From contig FR893537.1 in the NCBI GenBank assembly GCA_000433675.1, positions 1 to 58,821 of the forward strand: a stretch of 58,821 nucleotides of DNA, read 5' to 3'. The DNA comes from Clostridium sp. CAG:433. Its GTDB lineage: Bacteria; Bacillota_I; Bacilli_A; RF39; UBA660. This document shows, piece by piece, positions 49,987 to 58,821 of this stretch (positions within the stretch are counted from its first letter, which is position 1; each line of letters opens with the position of its first letter). The position numbers were made by a program, and so were the translations under genes. A model generated the notes under the pieces. That model saw only the letters and a program-made list of their open reading frames with translations, was not told where the DNA came from and made no database searches.

Positions 49987-52900
49987 TTCTAAAACATCAA
50001 GTGGTTCTTCATCAAAGAACTCTTTCTCTAATGTAAATTCAGTATTTCTATATTTCTTAACACCTGTTCCAGCTGGGATTAACTTACCAATTATAACATT
50101 TTCTTTTAATCCTTCTAGTTTATCAACTTTACCTTTAATTGCAGCATCAGTTAATATTCTAGTTGTTTCTTGGAATGATGCAGCTGATAAGAATGAATCT
50201 GTTTCAAGTGATGCCTTAGTTATACCAAGCATTAATGGTCTTGCTGTTGCTGGTTTCTTACCTTGTAAGATAACTTTCTTGTTTTCATCAGTAAATTTAT
50301 TAACTGATACAACTTTACCAACTAATAAGTTAGTATCTCCAGCATCTACTATTCTCATTCTTGAAATCATCTTACGAACGATAATTTCAATATGTTTATC
50401 AGATATATCAACACCTTGAGAACGATAAACTTTTTGTACTTCTTGTACAATATAATTTTGTACAGTAATTGGGTCAGTAACTGCAAGTAATTCTTTTGGA
50501 TTTACAGCACCTTCGTTTAATCTATCTCCTGGTTTTACTTTATCTCCTACTTCTACACGTAACTTAACGCCATAGTTAGTAGTTTGTTCTCTTGTTTCTT
50601 TATCATTTGTAATACTGATTTTGTATTTACCATTTTGATTTTCAATATTAGTGATTTCTCCTGCGATTTCTGCAACAGAAGCTTTAACTTTTGGATTACG
50701 AGCTTCAAACAATTCTTCAACACGAGGAAGACCTTGAGTGATATCGTCACCACTAGCAACACCACCTGTGTGGAATGTACGCATTGTAAGCTGAGTACCT
50801 GGTTCACCGATTGATTGTGCAGCCATAATACCAACTGCTTCACCAATTTCAACTGGGTTACTTGTTGCAAGGTTACGTCCATAACACATTTGACAAACAC
50901 CGTTTTCAGTTTTACATGTAAGTGTTGTTCTTATTTCAACAGATGTTACTCCTGCTTTAGTTATCTTATCTGCAAGTTGTTCAGTAATATAAACACCCTT
51001 ATCTACGATAACTTCTTTTGTTTCAGGATTAATTACTTTCTTATTTGTATATCTACCAGTAATACGTTCTGCAAGTGATTCAATTACACTTCCATCTTTT
51101 TCGTTAATAAATGCTTCAACAACAACACCTTGTATTGTTCCACAATCATGTTCTTTAACTATAACATCTTGTACAACATCTACTAAACGTCTAGTTAAGT
51201 AACCAGAGTTTGCTGTTTTTAAGGCAGTATCAACGTTACCTTTTCTTGAACCATGTGATGACATGAAGTATTCTGCCACTGTTAGACCATCAGTATAGTT
51301 TGATGTGATTGGAATTTCAACTGTCATACCATTTGGTTTAGCAACTAGACCAATCATACCAGCAACCTGTCTAAACTGTTCCAAACTACCACGAGCACCA
51401 GATTTCATCATGATGAATATTGGGTTATTTGGATTTTCTTCAGCAAGTTTACTTAAGTCATTTTTAATTTGTTCATTAGCATTATTCCAAACTTCAATTA
51501 CTCTTTCATATCTTTCTTGTTCAGTAATTAAACCTCTCTTATATTGTTTACCAATTTGATCAACTTTCTTTTTACCATCAGAAATAATTTGTTCCTTATT
51601 GCTATCAGCAATTATATCAAATGCTGACATTGTAATTCCTGAATAAGTTGAATATTCGAATCCTAGATTCTTTAATTTATCAAGCATTGTAGATGTTTCT
51701 GTTGTTTTATATCTTTTAAATACTTGAGCAATTATACTTTGTAAACTCTTTTTACCAAGTGGTTCACTAATTGGAAGATTTTTAATAAATTCTTTTAAAT
51801 CAGTTCCCATTGGTGCGAAATATTTACTTGGAGTAATTGTGTTTATATTTTCTTTACTTCCATCATTTATGTATTGATATGCATCTGGTAAAATTTCATT
51901 TAACTTAATTTTACCAACTGTCGTAATTAAATATTTATCCTTTTGACTATCAGCAAATATCTTATGCTTGAATGATTTAACTGGTACAACTAATCTTGTA
52001 TGTAAATCAATTTCTCTTCTATCATAAGCCATTAATGCTGCATCTGGACTTTTAAATACTCTACCTTCATCTTCACTTTCTTGTTCCATTGTTAAGTAGT
52101 AGTTACCAAGTACCATATCTTGTGATGGTGTAACTATTGGTTTACCATCAGATGGTTTTAGTATGTTATTAGCACCTAACATAAGGATTCTTGCTTCTGC
52201 TTGAGCTTCTTCAGAAAGTGGTACGTGGACAGCCATTTGGTCTCCATCGAAGTCAGCATTAAATGCAGCACAAACTAATGGATGAAGTCTTATAGCTTTA
52301 CCATCTATTAATTTAGGTTCAAATGCTTGAATACCTAATCTATGAAGTGTTGGAGCACGGTTTAATAATACTGGATGTTCTTTAATTACTTCTTCAACAA
52401 CATCCCATACTCTATCATCTTGATTTTCAATCATCTTTTTAGCAGATTTAATATTATGAACTATTTCTTTTTCTACAAGTCCACGAATAACATGTGGTTT
52501 AAATAATTCAAGTGCCATTTCTTTTGGTATACCGCATTCATACATCTTAAGAGATGGACCAACTACGATAACTGAACGTCCTGAATAATCAACACGTTTA
52601 CCAAGTAAGTTTTGTCTAAATCTACCTTGCTTACCTTTAAGCATACTTGATAATGATTTTAATGCTCTATTAGATGGACCAGTAACATTTCTACCACGTC
52701 TACCATTATCGAATAAAGCATCAACTGCTTCTTGTAGCATACGTTTTTCATTTTGAACAATGATTGAAGGTGCACCTAACTCTAATAATTTCTTTAAACG
52801 ATTGTTACGGTTAATAACACGTCTATATAAATCATTTAAGTCACTAGTTGCAAATCTTCCACCATCTAATTGAATCATTGGTCTAAGTTCTGGTGGAATA

Positions 52901-53595
52901 ACTGGAATACAATCTAGTATCATCCATTCAGGCTTATTTCCTGATTCTCTAAATGAGTCAAGAATTTCTAGTCTTTTTAAAAGTCTAGTTCTCTTTTGTT
53001 CTTGAGCTCCTTCTAATTCTTTTTCTATTTTATCAATTTCTTCATCAATATTTACTTCTTGTAAAAGTTTTTTAATAGCTTCAGCACCCATACCTACTTC
53101 GAAACCATTACCATATTTTTCATAATATATTCTATATTCTTTATCTGATAATGTTTGTTTCTTTTCAAGAGGTGCATTACCTGGATTAATTACTACATAA
53201 CTTACGAAATATAGTACTTCTTCCAAATCTCTTGGTGACATATCTAGTACAAGTCCCATTCTTGATGGAACACCTTTAAAGAACCAGATATGTGAGACTG
53301 GAGTTGCAAGTTCAATATGACCCATACGTTCACGACGAACTTTAGCCTTTGTAACTTCAACACCACATCTATCACATACTATATCTTTATATCTTAATCT
53401 TTTGTACTTACCACAAGAACATTCATAGTCTTTAGTAGGTCCAAAAATCTTTTCACAGAAAAGACCATCTCTCTCTGGTTTTAATGTACGATAATTTATT
53501 GTTTCTGGTTTTTTTACTTCACCATGAGACCATTCACGAATCTTTTCAGGAGAAGCAATAGATATTTTTAATCCTTCAAATCTACTAACATCCAT
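49972..53595 (-). CDS. rpoC: RNA polymerase subunit beta-prime
   Basis: 1207 residues. The N-terminal zinc site is CSCGKYKRLRYKDIVCDRCG, the active-centre metal site NADFDGDQMAVH (about 450), the bridge-helix and trigger-loop region includes MIGLVAKPNGMTVEIP, and the second zinc site is around LTCKTENGVCQMCYGRNLA. With beta it forms the catalytic cleft. It has no large lineage-specific insert. Its start overlaps the rpoB stop by one base. Length matches other Bacilli. Confidence 0.98.
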   Translation of the reverse strand: MDVSRFEGLKISIASPEKIREWSHGEVKKPETINYRTLKPERDGLFCEKIFGPTKDYECSCGKYKRLRYKDIVCDRCGVEVTKAKVRRERMGHIELATPVSHIWFFKGVPSRMGLVLDMSPRDLEEVLYFVSYVVINPGNAPLEKKQTLSDKEYRIYYEKYGNGFEVGMGAEAIKKLLQEVNIDEEIDKIEKELEGAQEQKRTRLLKRLEILDSFRESGNKPEWMILDCIPVIPPELRPMIQLDGGRFATSDLNDLYRRVINRNNRLKKLLELGAPSIIVQNEKRMLQEAVDALFDNGRRGRNVTGPSNRALKSLSSMLKGKQGRFRQNLLGKRVDYSGRSVIVVGPSLKMYECGIPKEMALELFKPHVIRGLVEKEIVHNIKSAKKMIENQDDRVWDVVEEVIKEHPVLLNRAPTLHRLGIQAFEPKLIDGKAIRLHPLVCAAFNADFDGDQMAVHVPLSEEAQAEARILMLGANNILKPSDGKPIVTPSQDMVLGNYYLTMEQESEDEGRVFKSPDAALMAYDRREIDLHTRLVVPVKSFKHKIFADSQKDKYLITTVGKIKLNEILPDAYQYINDGSKENINTITPSKYFAPMGTDLKEFIKNLPISEPLGKKSLQSIIAQVFKRYKTTETSTMLDKLKNLGFEYSTYSGITMSAFDIIADSNKEQIISDGKKKVDQIGKQYKRGLITEQERYERVIEVWNNANEQIKNDLSKLAEENPNNPIFIMMKSGARGSLEQFRQVAGMIGLVAKPNGMTVEIPITSNYTDGLTVAEYFMSSHGSRKGNVDTALKTANSGYLTRRLVDVVQDVIVKEHDCGTIQGVVVEAFINEKDGSVIESLAERITGRYTNKKVINPETKEVIVDKGVYITEQLADKITKAGVTSVEIRTTLTCKTENGVCQMCYGRNLATSNPVEIGEAVGIMAAQSIGEPGTQLTMRTFHTGGVASGDDITQGLPRVEELFEARNPKVKASVAEIAGEITNIENQNGKYKISITNDKETREQTTNYGVKLRVEVGDKVKPGDRLNEGAVNPKELLAVTDPITVQNYIVQEVQKVYRSQGVDISDKHIEIIVRKMISRMRIVDAGDTNLLVGKVVSVNKFTDENKKVILQGKKPATARPLMLGITKASLETDSFLSAASFQETTRILTDAAIKGKVDKLEGLKENVIIGKLIPAGTGVKKYRNTEFTLEKEFFDEEPLDVLEEELL

Positions 53596-56500
53596 TATTC
53601 TTCATCCTCCTCTTCTTCGTCACTTTCGAATTCTTCTTCCGAAGGCAATTCTTCATATTCTTCTTCATTATTTTCTTCAGTTTTTAATACATCGTCTAAG
53701 TTGTTTTTCTTTATATCTTTTATTTCTATTTCATCAATAGATAATGCTGTATTTTCATTATTTTCTTCTTTTTCAAGTTCTGTAATTCCAACTTCTTTAC
53801 CATCTTCATCTATCATAGATACATCAAGACCTAATGCTTGAAGTTCTTTAACTAGAACTCTGAAACTTTCTGGAACTCCAGCAGCTTCTATTTTATTTCC
53901 TTTTACGATAGATTCGTAAGCTTTAACTCTACCTACAACATCATCTGATTTAAATGTCATTATTTCTTGTAAGATATTAGCTGCACCATAAGCTTCTAGT
54001 GCCCAAACTTCCATTTCACCGAATCTTTGACCACCCATTTGAGCTTTACCACCTAAAGGTTGTTGTGTAACTAATGAATAAGGTCCTGTAGCACGAGCAT
54101 GTAACTTATCATCAACCATGTGATCTAGTTTAATCATGTACATCACACCAACACTGACTCTACTATCAAATGGTAAACCTGTTCTACCATCATAAAGTAC
54201 TGTCTTACCATCTTTATCAAGTCCAGCTTCTTCCATCATTTCAGCAATATCTTGCATACTTGCACCATCAAATACTGGTGTTGAGCAATATACTCCAAGT
54301 TTCTTAGCAGCCATACCTAAGTGAAGTTCAAGTACTTGTCCTAGGTTCATACGAGATGGAACACCTAGTGGGTTAAGTATGATATCTACTGGTCTACCAT
54401 CTGGCATAAATGGCATATCTTCTTGTGGTAATACTAGTGAAACAACACCCTTGTTACCATGACGTCCAGCAACTTTATCTCCTACTTGGATTTTTCTCTT
54501 TTGAGCAATATATACTCTTATTTCTTTAGATACTCCACTTGCAAGTTCGTCGTTATCTTTCTTAGTGTATACTTTAATATCATGAACGATACCATCTCCA
54601 CCATGTGGAACACGAAGTGATGTGTCACGAACTTCTCTTGTTTTTTCTCCAAATATTGCATGTAATAATTTTTCTTCAGCTGTAAGTTCTACCATTCCTT
54701 TTGGAGTAACTTTACCAACTAAAATATCATTTTCTTTTACTTCTGTACCTATTCTTACAATACCTTCAGCATCAAGATTCTTTCTTGCATCCTCAGATAT
54801 ATTAGGAATATCTCTAGTTATTTCTTCTGGTCCAAGTTTTGTATCACGACATTGGATTGAATAACTTTCTATATGAATTGATGTAAATGCATCATCTTTT
54901 ACTAATCTTTCATTTAATATAACAGCATCTTCATAGTTATAACCATTAAATGTCATAAATGCTACTGTTAAGTTTTTACCAAGAGCAAGTTCACCTTTAT
55001 CTGTACTTGGTCCATCAGCAATAATCATATTTCTTTCAACTTTGTCTCCAGTTTTAACTATTGGACGTTGATGATAACAAGTTCCACCGTTTGATCCTTC
55101 AAAGTTCATTAGTGTATAAACGTCTTTACCACCCTTAGTTTTTACAATTATCTTTTTACCATCTGCGTATTCTACAATACCATCTGCTTTAGCAACTATT
55201 GTTGCACCACTGTCTCTAGCAGCAATATATTCTATACCAGTTCCAACATATGGAGCTTCTGCTTTTAAAAGTGGTAATGCTTGACGTTGCATGTTTGATC
55301 CCATTAAGGCACGGTGTGCCATATCGTGATCTAGGAATGGAATACATGATGCTGTTACAGATATAATTTGTTGTGGAGATACATCTATATAATTAACTTC
55401 ATTTGCTTTTACAATTATATTTTCACCACGGAATCTTGCTGTAATTTCATCATCTACTATTTTTTTATCTTTAATATTTATTCTTGCTTGTGAAATAACA
55501 TAATCTAACTCTTCATCAGCAGTTAAATAATCTATTTCATCTTGTAAAATACCATCTTTAACTCTTCTATATGGAGTCATTATAAATCCATATTCATTAA
55601 CTTTTGCATAACTTGCAAGAGATGTAATAAGACCTATGTTAGCACCTTCTGGTGATTCAATAGGACAAATTCTACCATAGTGTGATTCATTAACGTCACG
55701 AACTTCCATAGCAGCTCTATCTCTAGATAATCCACCTGGTCCTAGAGCAGATAAACGTCTCTTATTAGTTAACTCAGACATTGGATTTACTTGGTCCATG
55801 AATTGTGATAACTGACTGCTTCCGAAGAATTCTTTAATAACAGCAGTTATTGGTCTAATGTTAATTAATGCTTTTGGAGTAGCTTCTGCTTCATCTAATG
55901 TTGTCATTCTTTCACGAATAACTTTTTCCATTCTAGTAACACCAATTCTAAATTGATTTTGAACTAGTTCTCCAACTTGTTTTACACGTCTATTTGATAA
56001 ATGGTCAATTTCATCTATACTACCAACACCTGATAAAAGGTTTATATAGTATGAAACTGATGCATAAATATCAGAAATTGTTAATCTCTTTTCAGTTATA
56101 GTTGGGTCATTACCTACTATAGTTAATATTTTATCTTGATTATTTGGTGCATAGATTTTAACAACTTGAACCTTATTATAAGTATCAAGGTCTTCATTAA
56201 TATCTACTTCTTTTAAATTTAAACCTTCTTTAAATAATGGTTTTAATTCATTTAATACTTCTCTATTTATTACAGTACCTTTTGGATATTTAACTTGTCC
56301 ATCTACTATAATATCTTCTGCTAAAGTTTGTCCAAATAATCTATCACAAACATCTAACTTCTTATTGAATTTGTATCTACCAACCTTAGATAAATCATAT
56401 CTAAATGCATCAAAGAATCTTGTAATAATGTGATTCTTAGCACTATCGATAGTAGCTGGTTCACCTGGTTTTAACTTTTCATAAATTTCAATTAAAGCTT

Positions 56501-57191
56501 CATCTGTATTAGATGTAGAATCCTTTTCAATTGTATTTAAAAGATATTCATCCTCACCGAATAAATTTATAATTTGTTCATTACTTGATAAACCAAATGC
56601 ACGTAAGAAAGTAGCAACAGTTACTTTTCTGTTTCTATCAATTCTAACATCAATACAGTCTTTACTATTTAGTTTGTATTCAAGCCAAGTTCCTCTGTTT
56701 GGTATAATTTGAGACGTAAAAATATTTCTACCATTTTTATCCATTTCCATACCATAGTATACACTTGGTGAACGAACTAATTGTGATACAATAACCCTTT
56801 CAGCACCATTAATAACAAATGTACCACTGTCAGTCATTATTGGCATATCACCAAAAAATAATTCTTGCTCTTTTACTTCACCAGTTTCGTTGTTGAATAA
56901 ACGAGCTTGAACTTTTAGTGGAGCAGCATACGTTGATTTTCTCTCTTTACATTCTTTTATACTTAATCTAGGTTCATCGAATGAATAATCACCAATTTCT
57001 AGTGATAAAGAACCAGAAAAATTATCTACTGGAAATAATTCATCTAATACTTCACGTATTCCAACTTCGATAAAGTCCTTATACGAACTTTTTTGAATTT
57101 CAAGCAAATCCTTAAGTTCTAGTGAATTCTCACTGCGTGAAAAATCTCTTCTTTCACGATCTTTACATACTTTTTTTACTTTATAAGCCAC
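53595..57191 (-). CDS. rpoB: RNA polymerase subunit beta
   Basis: 1198 residues. The rifampicin region FGSSQLSQFMDQVNP continues MSELTNKRRLSALGPGG, with Asn where E. coli has His526 (codon AAT, 55764-55766), a known resistance residue. The active-site regions RHGNKGVVS and GGQRFGEMEVWALEAYGA are intact. The last ~60 residues are very acidic (EEYEELPSEEEFESDEEEE). The start is GTG at 57191, preceded by an AGGGGTGA ribosome site. Upstream there is no rplJL, unlike most bacteria. Confidence 0.98.
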   Translation of the reverse strand: MAYKVKKVCKDRERRDFSRSENSLELKDLLEIQKSSYKDFIEVGIREVLDELFPVDNFSGSLSLEIGDYSFDEPRLSIKECKERKSTYAAPLKVQARLFNNETGEVKEQELFFGDMPIMTDSGTFVINGAERVIVSQLVRSPSVYYGMEMDKNGRNIFTSQIIPNRGTWLEYKLNSKDCIDVRIDRNRKVTVATFLRAFGLSSNEQIINLFGEDEYLLNTIEKDSTSNTDEALIEIYEKLKPGEPATIDSAKNHIITRFFDAFRYDLSKVGRYKFNKKLDVCDRLFGQTLAEDIIVDGQVKYPKGTVINREVLNELKPLFKEGLNLKEVDINEDLDTYNKVQVVKIYAPNNQDKILTIVGNDPTITEKRLTISDIYASVSYYINLLSGVGSIDEIDHLSNRRVKQVGELVQNQFRIGVTRMEKVIRERMTTLDEAEATPKALINIRPITAVIKEFFGSSQLSQFMDQVNPMSELTNKRRLSALGPGGLSRDRAAMEVRDVNESHYGRICPIESPEGANIGLITSLASYAKVNEYGFIMTPYRRVKDGILQDEIDYLTADEELDYVISQARINIKDKKIVDDEITARFRGENIIVKANEVNYIDVSPQQIISVTASCIPFLDHDMAHRALMGSNMQRQALPLLKAEAPYVGTGIEYIAARDSGATIVAKADGIVEYADGKKIIVKTKGGKDVYTLMNFEGSNGGTCYHQRPIVKTGDKVERNMIIADGPSTDKGELALGKNLTVAFMTFNGYNYEDAVILNERLVKDDAFTSIHIESYSIQCRDTKLGPEEITRDIPNISEDARKNLDAEGIVRIGTEVKENDILVGKVTPKGMVELTAEEKLLHAIFGEKTREVRDTSLRVPHGGDGIVHDIKVYTKKDNDELASGVSKEIRVYIAQKRKIQVGDKVAGRHGNKGVVSLVLPQEDMPFMPDGRPVDIILNPLGVPSRMNLGQVLELHLGMAAKKLGVYCSTPVFDGASMQDIAEMMEEAGLDKDGKTVLYDGRTGLPFDSRVSVGVMYMIKLDHMVDDKLHARATGPYSLVTQQPLGGKAQMGGQRFGEMEVWALEAYGAANILQEIMTFKSDDVVGRVKAYESIVKGNKIEAAGVPESFRVLVKELQALGLDVSMIDEDGKEVGITELEKEENNENTALSIDEIEIKDIKKNNLDDVLKTEENNEEEYEELPSEEEFESDEEEEDEE

Positions 57192-57266
57192 GTGCTTTCA
57201 CCCCTAACAATAATATTCAAAGAACATGTTTCCAGGCTAAAAAAAGAAACATAGTACCAATTTAAA

Positions 57267-57295
57267 ATGTTACCAGAAAATGTTTGTATTGTCAA
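57267..57295 (-). promoter_or_regulatory. Sigma-A promoter of rpoB-rpoC
   Basis: On the minus strand a perfect TTGACA (rev. comp. of 57290-57295), 17 bases and TAACAT (rev. comp. of 57267-57272). It leaves an RNA leader of about 70 bases before the rpoB GTG. So rpoBC has its own promoter here. Confidence 0.72.
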
Positions 57296-57397
57296 TAAAT
57301 ATTGAAAAATTTATATTAAAAAGTTTTAGAAACATTTAATTCTAATTTTAATAATATAAAGCCAAGCAAATAATACCAAAAATAATAATAATTTATC

Positions 57398-58039
57398 TCA
57401 GCTATTTTTATTTAAATTAATTCTTTTTATACTATAAATAACATCAGCATCAAAAACAAGCTCAAATACTTCTGGTGTATTAAAACTATCATCTATAACT
57501 ATCTTATTATTAAAACTTAATTTTCTTTTTTTACCATCTAATATAGCATTTTCTAATTTACACCAATTCATTAGCAAAAATGTCATAGCAGTAGCATGAG
57601 TGACTACTGCTACTTTTTTACCTTTTTCATTTTTTAATATATCTTCAATAGATTCAATCATTCTTTTTCTGACTTCTTTTTGACTTTCACCACCTATTGT
57701 TTTAGTATCCTCATTGTACATTTGCTCCAGCCAAAATTCTTTTGATTTTTCTTCGACTCCTAATTTTCTTTCCCCAAGCCTCTCATCAATTAATATAGGT
57801 ATGTTATTTTCACTAGCAATATATTTCGCAGTTCCAATCGCTCTAACATATTTTGAAGAATATACTGAATCTATTTTTTTTAAAATATCTTTCTTAGATA
57901 ATTCAAATGCTTGTTTTTCACCTTTTAAACTTAAAACTTGTTTTTCATTTTGCATTTGACTATCATCGCTATTATTAACATTTTTAAATTCTGTTTTTAT
58001 TGGTTGTGCATGTCTAATTAAATAAATTAATGTTTTCAT
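57398..58039 (-). CDS. Histidine phosphatase (phosphoglycerate-mutase-like) family protein
   Basis: 213 residues with the histidine-phosphatase core: IYLIRHAQP (R9-H10, the phospho-histidine), VYSSKYVRAIGTAKYIA with the second Arg, ERLGERKLG and VVTHATAM with the second His. Such proteins act as phosphatases or mutases on small phosphates. No clear gpmA-type signature is seen, so I do not call it a glycolytic mutase. It lies upstream of rpoB on the same strand, but a separate promoter serves rpoB. Confidence 0.85.
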   Translation of the reverse strand: MKTLIYLIRHAQPIKTEFKNVNNSDDSQMQNEKQVLSLKGEKQAFELSKKDILKKIDSVYSSKYVRAIGTAKYIASENNIPILIDERLGERKLGVEEKSKEFWLEQMYNEDTKTIGGESQKEVRKRMIESIEDILKNEKGKKVAVVTHATAMTFLLMNWCKLENAILDGKKRKLSFNNKIVIDDSFNTPEVFELVFDADVIYSIKRINLNKNS

Positions 58040-58155
58040 ATAAATACCTTTCGATTTTTTATTTTAATATAATTATTCTATTAATATCATAATATTTTAC
58101 AAATGTAAATATATCTTTTAACTCTATATCTACAAAGATTTTTAATAAAGAAAAA

Positions 58156-58173
58156 AGATAATTTTCATTATCT
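58156..58173 (-). terminator. Intrinsic terminator of the gene at 58168
   Basis: A 7-bp stem AGATAAT / ATTATCT with loop TTTC and a T-rich run on the minus strand. It overlaps the last codons of the gene. Confidence 0.7.
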
Positions 58174-58587
58174 CTTTCTAGGCATATCATTTTCTGTTTT
58201 CATACCTAAATTATATGATTTTATATCTTCTAAATTATCATCATTTAAATCTTTTTCTGCAAATGTTACAGGAATTATTCCCTGTATTTGAAATATATTG
58301 TTTAAAATATCTTTTTCATATGCTTTAGTTTCACCAGATAACGAAATATTTTTTGGATTTTTTGCTATTTTAGAAAGATACATTTTGCTTAACATGTTCA
58401 TTTTAAAAAATGTTGATATAAATTTTTTATATTCGTTTTTTTCTGATTCTTCAGGTAATACAACATAATACATATGTCTTTTAGTATCAACTGTAAGACC
58501 CATTATTGAATTATTTCTTTCCTCTTCTTCTTCATTTGCGTACACATCAATATCATATGTACCATTTTCTTCATATACTCTTATCAT
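58168..58587 (-). CDS. Hypothetical protein
   Basis: 139 residues, soluble, with no family recognised. The N-terminal part alternates short strands (MIRVYEENGTYDIDVYANEE) with an acidic stretch, and GLTVDTKRHMYYVVLPEES; the centre is basic and helical (YKKFISTFFKMNMLSKMYL). A very G-rich ribosome site (GGGGGG) and a good sigma-A promoter precede it, with a terminator after it, so it is a monocistronic unit. Confidence 0.6.
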   Translation of the reverse strand: MIRVYEENGTYDIDVYANEEEEERNNSIMGLTVDTKRHMYYVVLPEESEKNEYKKFISTFFKMNMLSKMYLSKIAKNPKNISLSGETKAYEKDILNNIFQIQGIIPVTFAEKDLNDDNLEDIKSYNLGMKTENDMPRKR

Positions 58588-58613
58588 ATATATACCCCCC
58601 TGATTGGCTTAGT

Positions 58614-58642
58614 ATACTATCATACAAGTTAATATTTGTCAA
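58614..58642 (-). promoter_or_regulatory. Sigma-A promoter of the gene at 58168
   Basis: On the minus strand TTGACA (rev. comp. of 58637-58642), 17 bases and TAGTAT (rev. comp. of 58614-58619), about 27 bases before the start codon. Confidence 0.75.
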
Positions 58643-58785
58643 ATTTTTAAAGCTTCATTGTTGTTTAAAAAGTTAAATGCAACTTTTTATCTTGAATTAA
58701 TAAAACTTGCATTTAGTCCTTTAATAGTATTTAATAAATAATCAATCAATTGTTTTCTTTTCTATCAAAGAAAGGATGGATAAAT

Positions 58786-58821
58786 ATGAAAAGAAGACTA
58801 TCTGTAGAAAACAGAATGTTG
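58786..58821 (+). CDS. Start of a gene cut by the window end
   Basis: An ATG at 58786 preceded by AAAGG with 10-base spacing opens a frame of 12 codons (MKRRLSVENRML) that runs off the window. The family cannot be judged from so little. It is divergent from the gene at 58168. Confidence 0.4.
   Translation, partial: MKRRLSVENRML

Noticed and set aside
57398..58039. Glycolytic phosphoglycerate mutase gpmA beside enolase function
   Set aside because: Only the general histidine-phosphatase motifs are visible, and it is far from eno. A broad phosphatase call is safer.
57..58821. UGA-as-tryptophan code as in Mollicutes
   Set aside because: Tryptophans checked (for example in Ung, rubrerythrin and RpoC) are TGG. 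All proteins have normal length with UGA as stop.

Overview
The window is strongly AT-rich chromosomal DNA from a low-GC Gram-positive bacterium (Firmicutes/Bacilli). Tryptophan is encoded by TGG and genes read cleanly with the standard bacterial code, so this is not a UGA=Trp mollicute. The mix of genes suggests an anaerobic, probably gut-associated, deep-branching Bacilli lineage near Erysipelotrichia/Mollicutes (RF39-like). It includes anaerobic ribonucleotide reductase NrdDG, rubrerythrin, a cell-wall set (MurC, MurD, D,D-carboxypeptidase, FemX-like, sortase B) and spore-coat-type proteins (GerQ and a CotF-like pair). RpoB carries Asn at the rifampicin-pocket position equivalent to E. coli H526, as reported for Mollicutes. 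The lineage assignment is inference.

Layout. 1-49: right end of an IS3/IS150-type element cut by the window edge. 57-5158: small metabolic, stress and repair genes (TrmL, rubrerythrin, PduL-type phosphotransacylase, GerQ, LemA, UDG, HD hydrolase). 5165-16571: a block on the minus strand that resembles the oriC-proximal region of Bacilli: parA-parB-mscS-DUF951-abgT, ychF, rpsF-ssb-rpsR and rplI-dnaB-[M23 peptidase]-walJ-rlmH. The walRKHI genes expected between dnaB and walJ are absent; a LysM/G5/M23 endopeptidase sits there. 16708-17957: a zinc phospholipase C-like gene and a small ORF holding a tight cluster of perfect DnaA boxes. 18023-21858: rplM-rpsI with an L13-type leader, then cdaA-cdaR (c-di-AMP) and a lipoprotein. 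21959-28242: a repeat-rich membrane protein, nrdDG divergent from a Crp/Fnr regulator across a perfect palindrome, a CmpB-like membrane protein and a D,D-carboxypeptidase.

28326-34269: two spore-coat-like genes, UvsE, murD-murC and two unrecognised proteins (one possibly ART-fold). 34421-38625: plus-strand block with a CaCA exchanger, secG-rnr-smpB and the tmRNA gene ssrA. 38657-42141: sortase B, enolase and a FemX-like ligase. 42191-57191: the main expression block on the minus strand, rpoB-rpoC, tilS-ftsH, then rpsL-rpsG-fusA-tuf. 57398-58821: a histidine phosphatase, an unknown protein and the beginning of another gene.

Most genes lie on the minus strand, suggesting that replication enters from the right-hand side. 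Recognisable sigma-A promoters (17-bp spacers) precede rplM, rplI, rpsF, tuf, rpsL, rpoB, ssrA and the gene at 58168. Many intrinsic terminators fold over the stop codon of the gene they end. No rRNA, tRNA, CRISPR array or prophage was seen, and no gene-free stretch exceeds 300 bases apart from the one holding ssrA.
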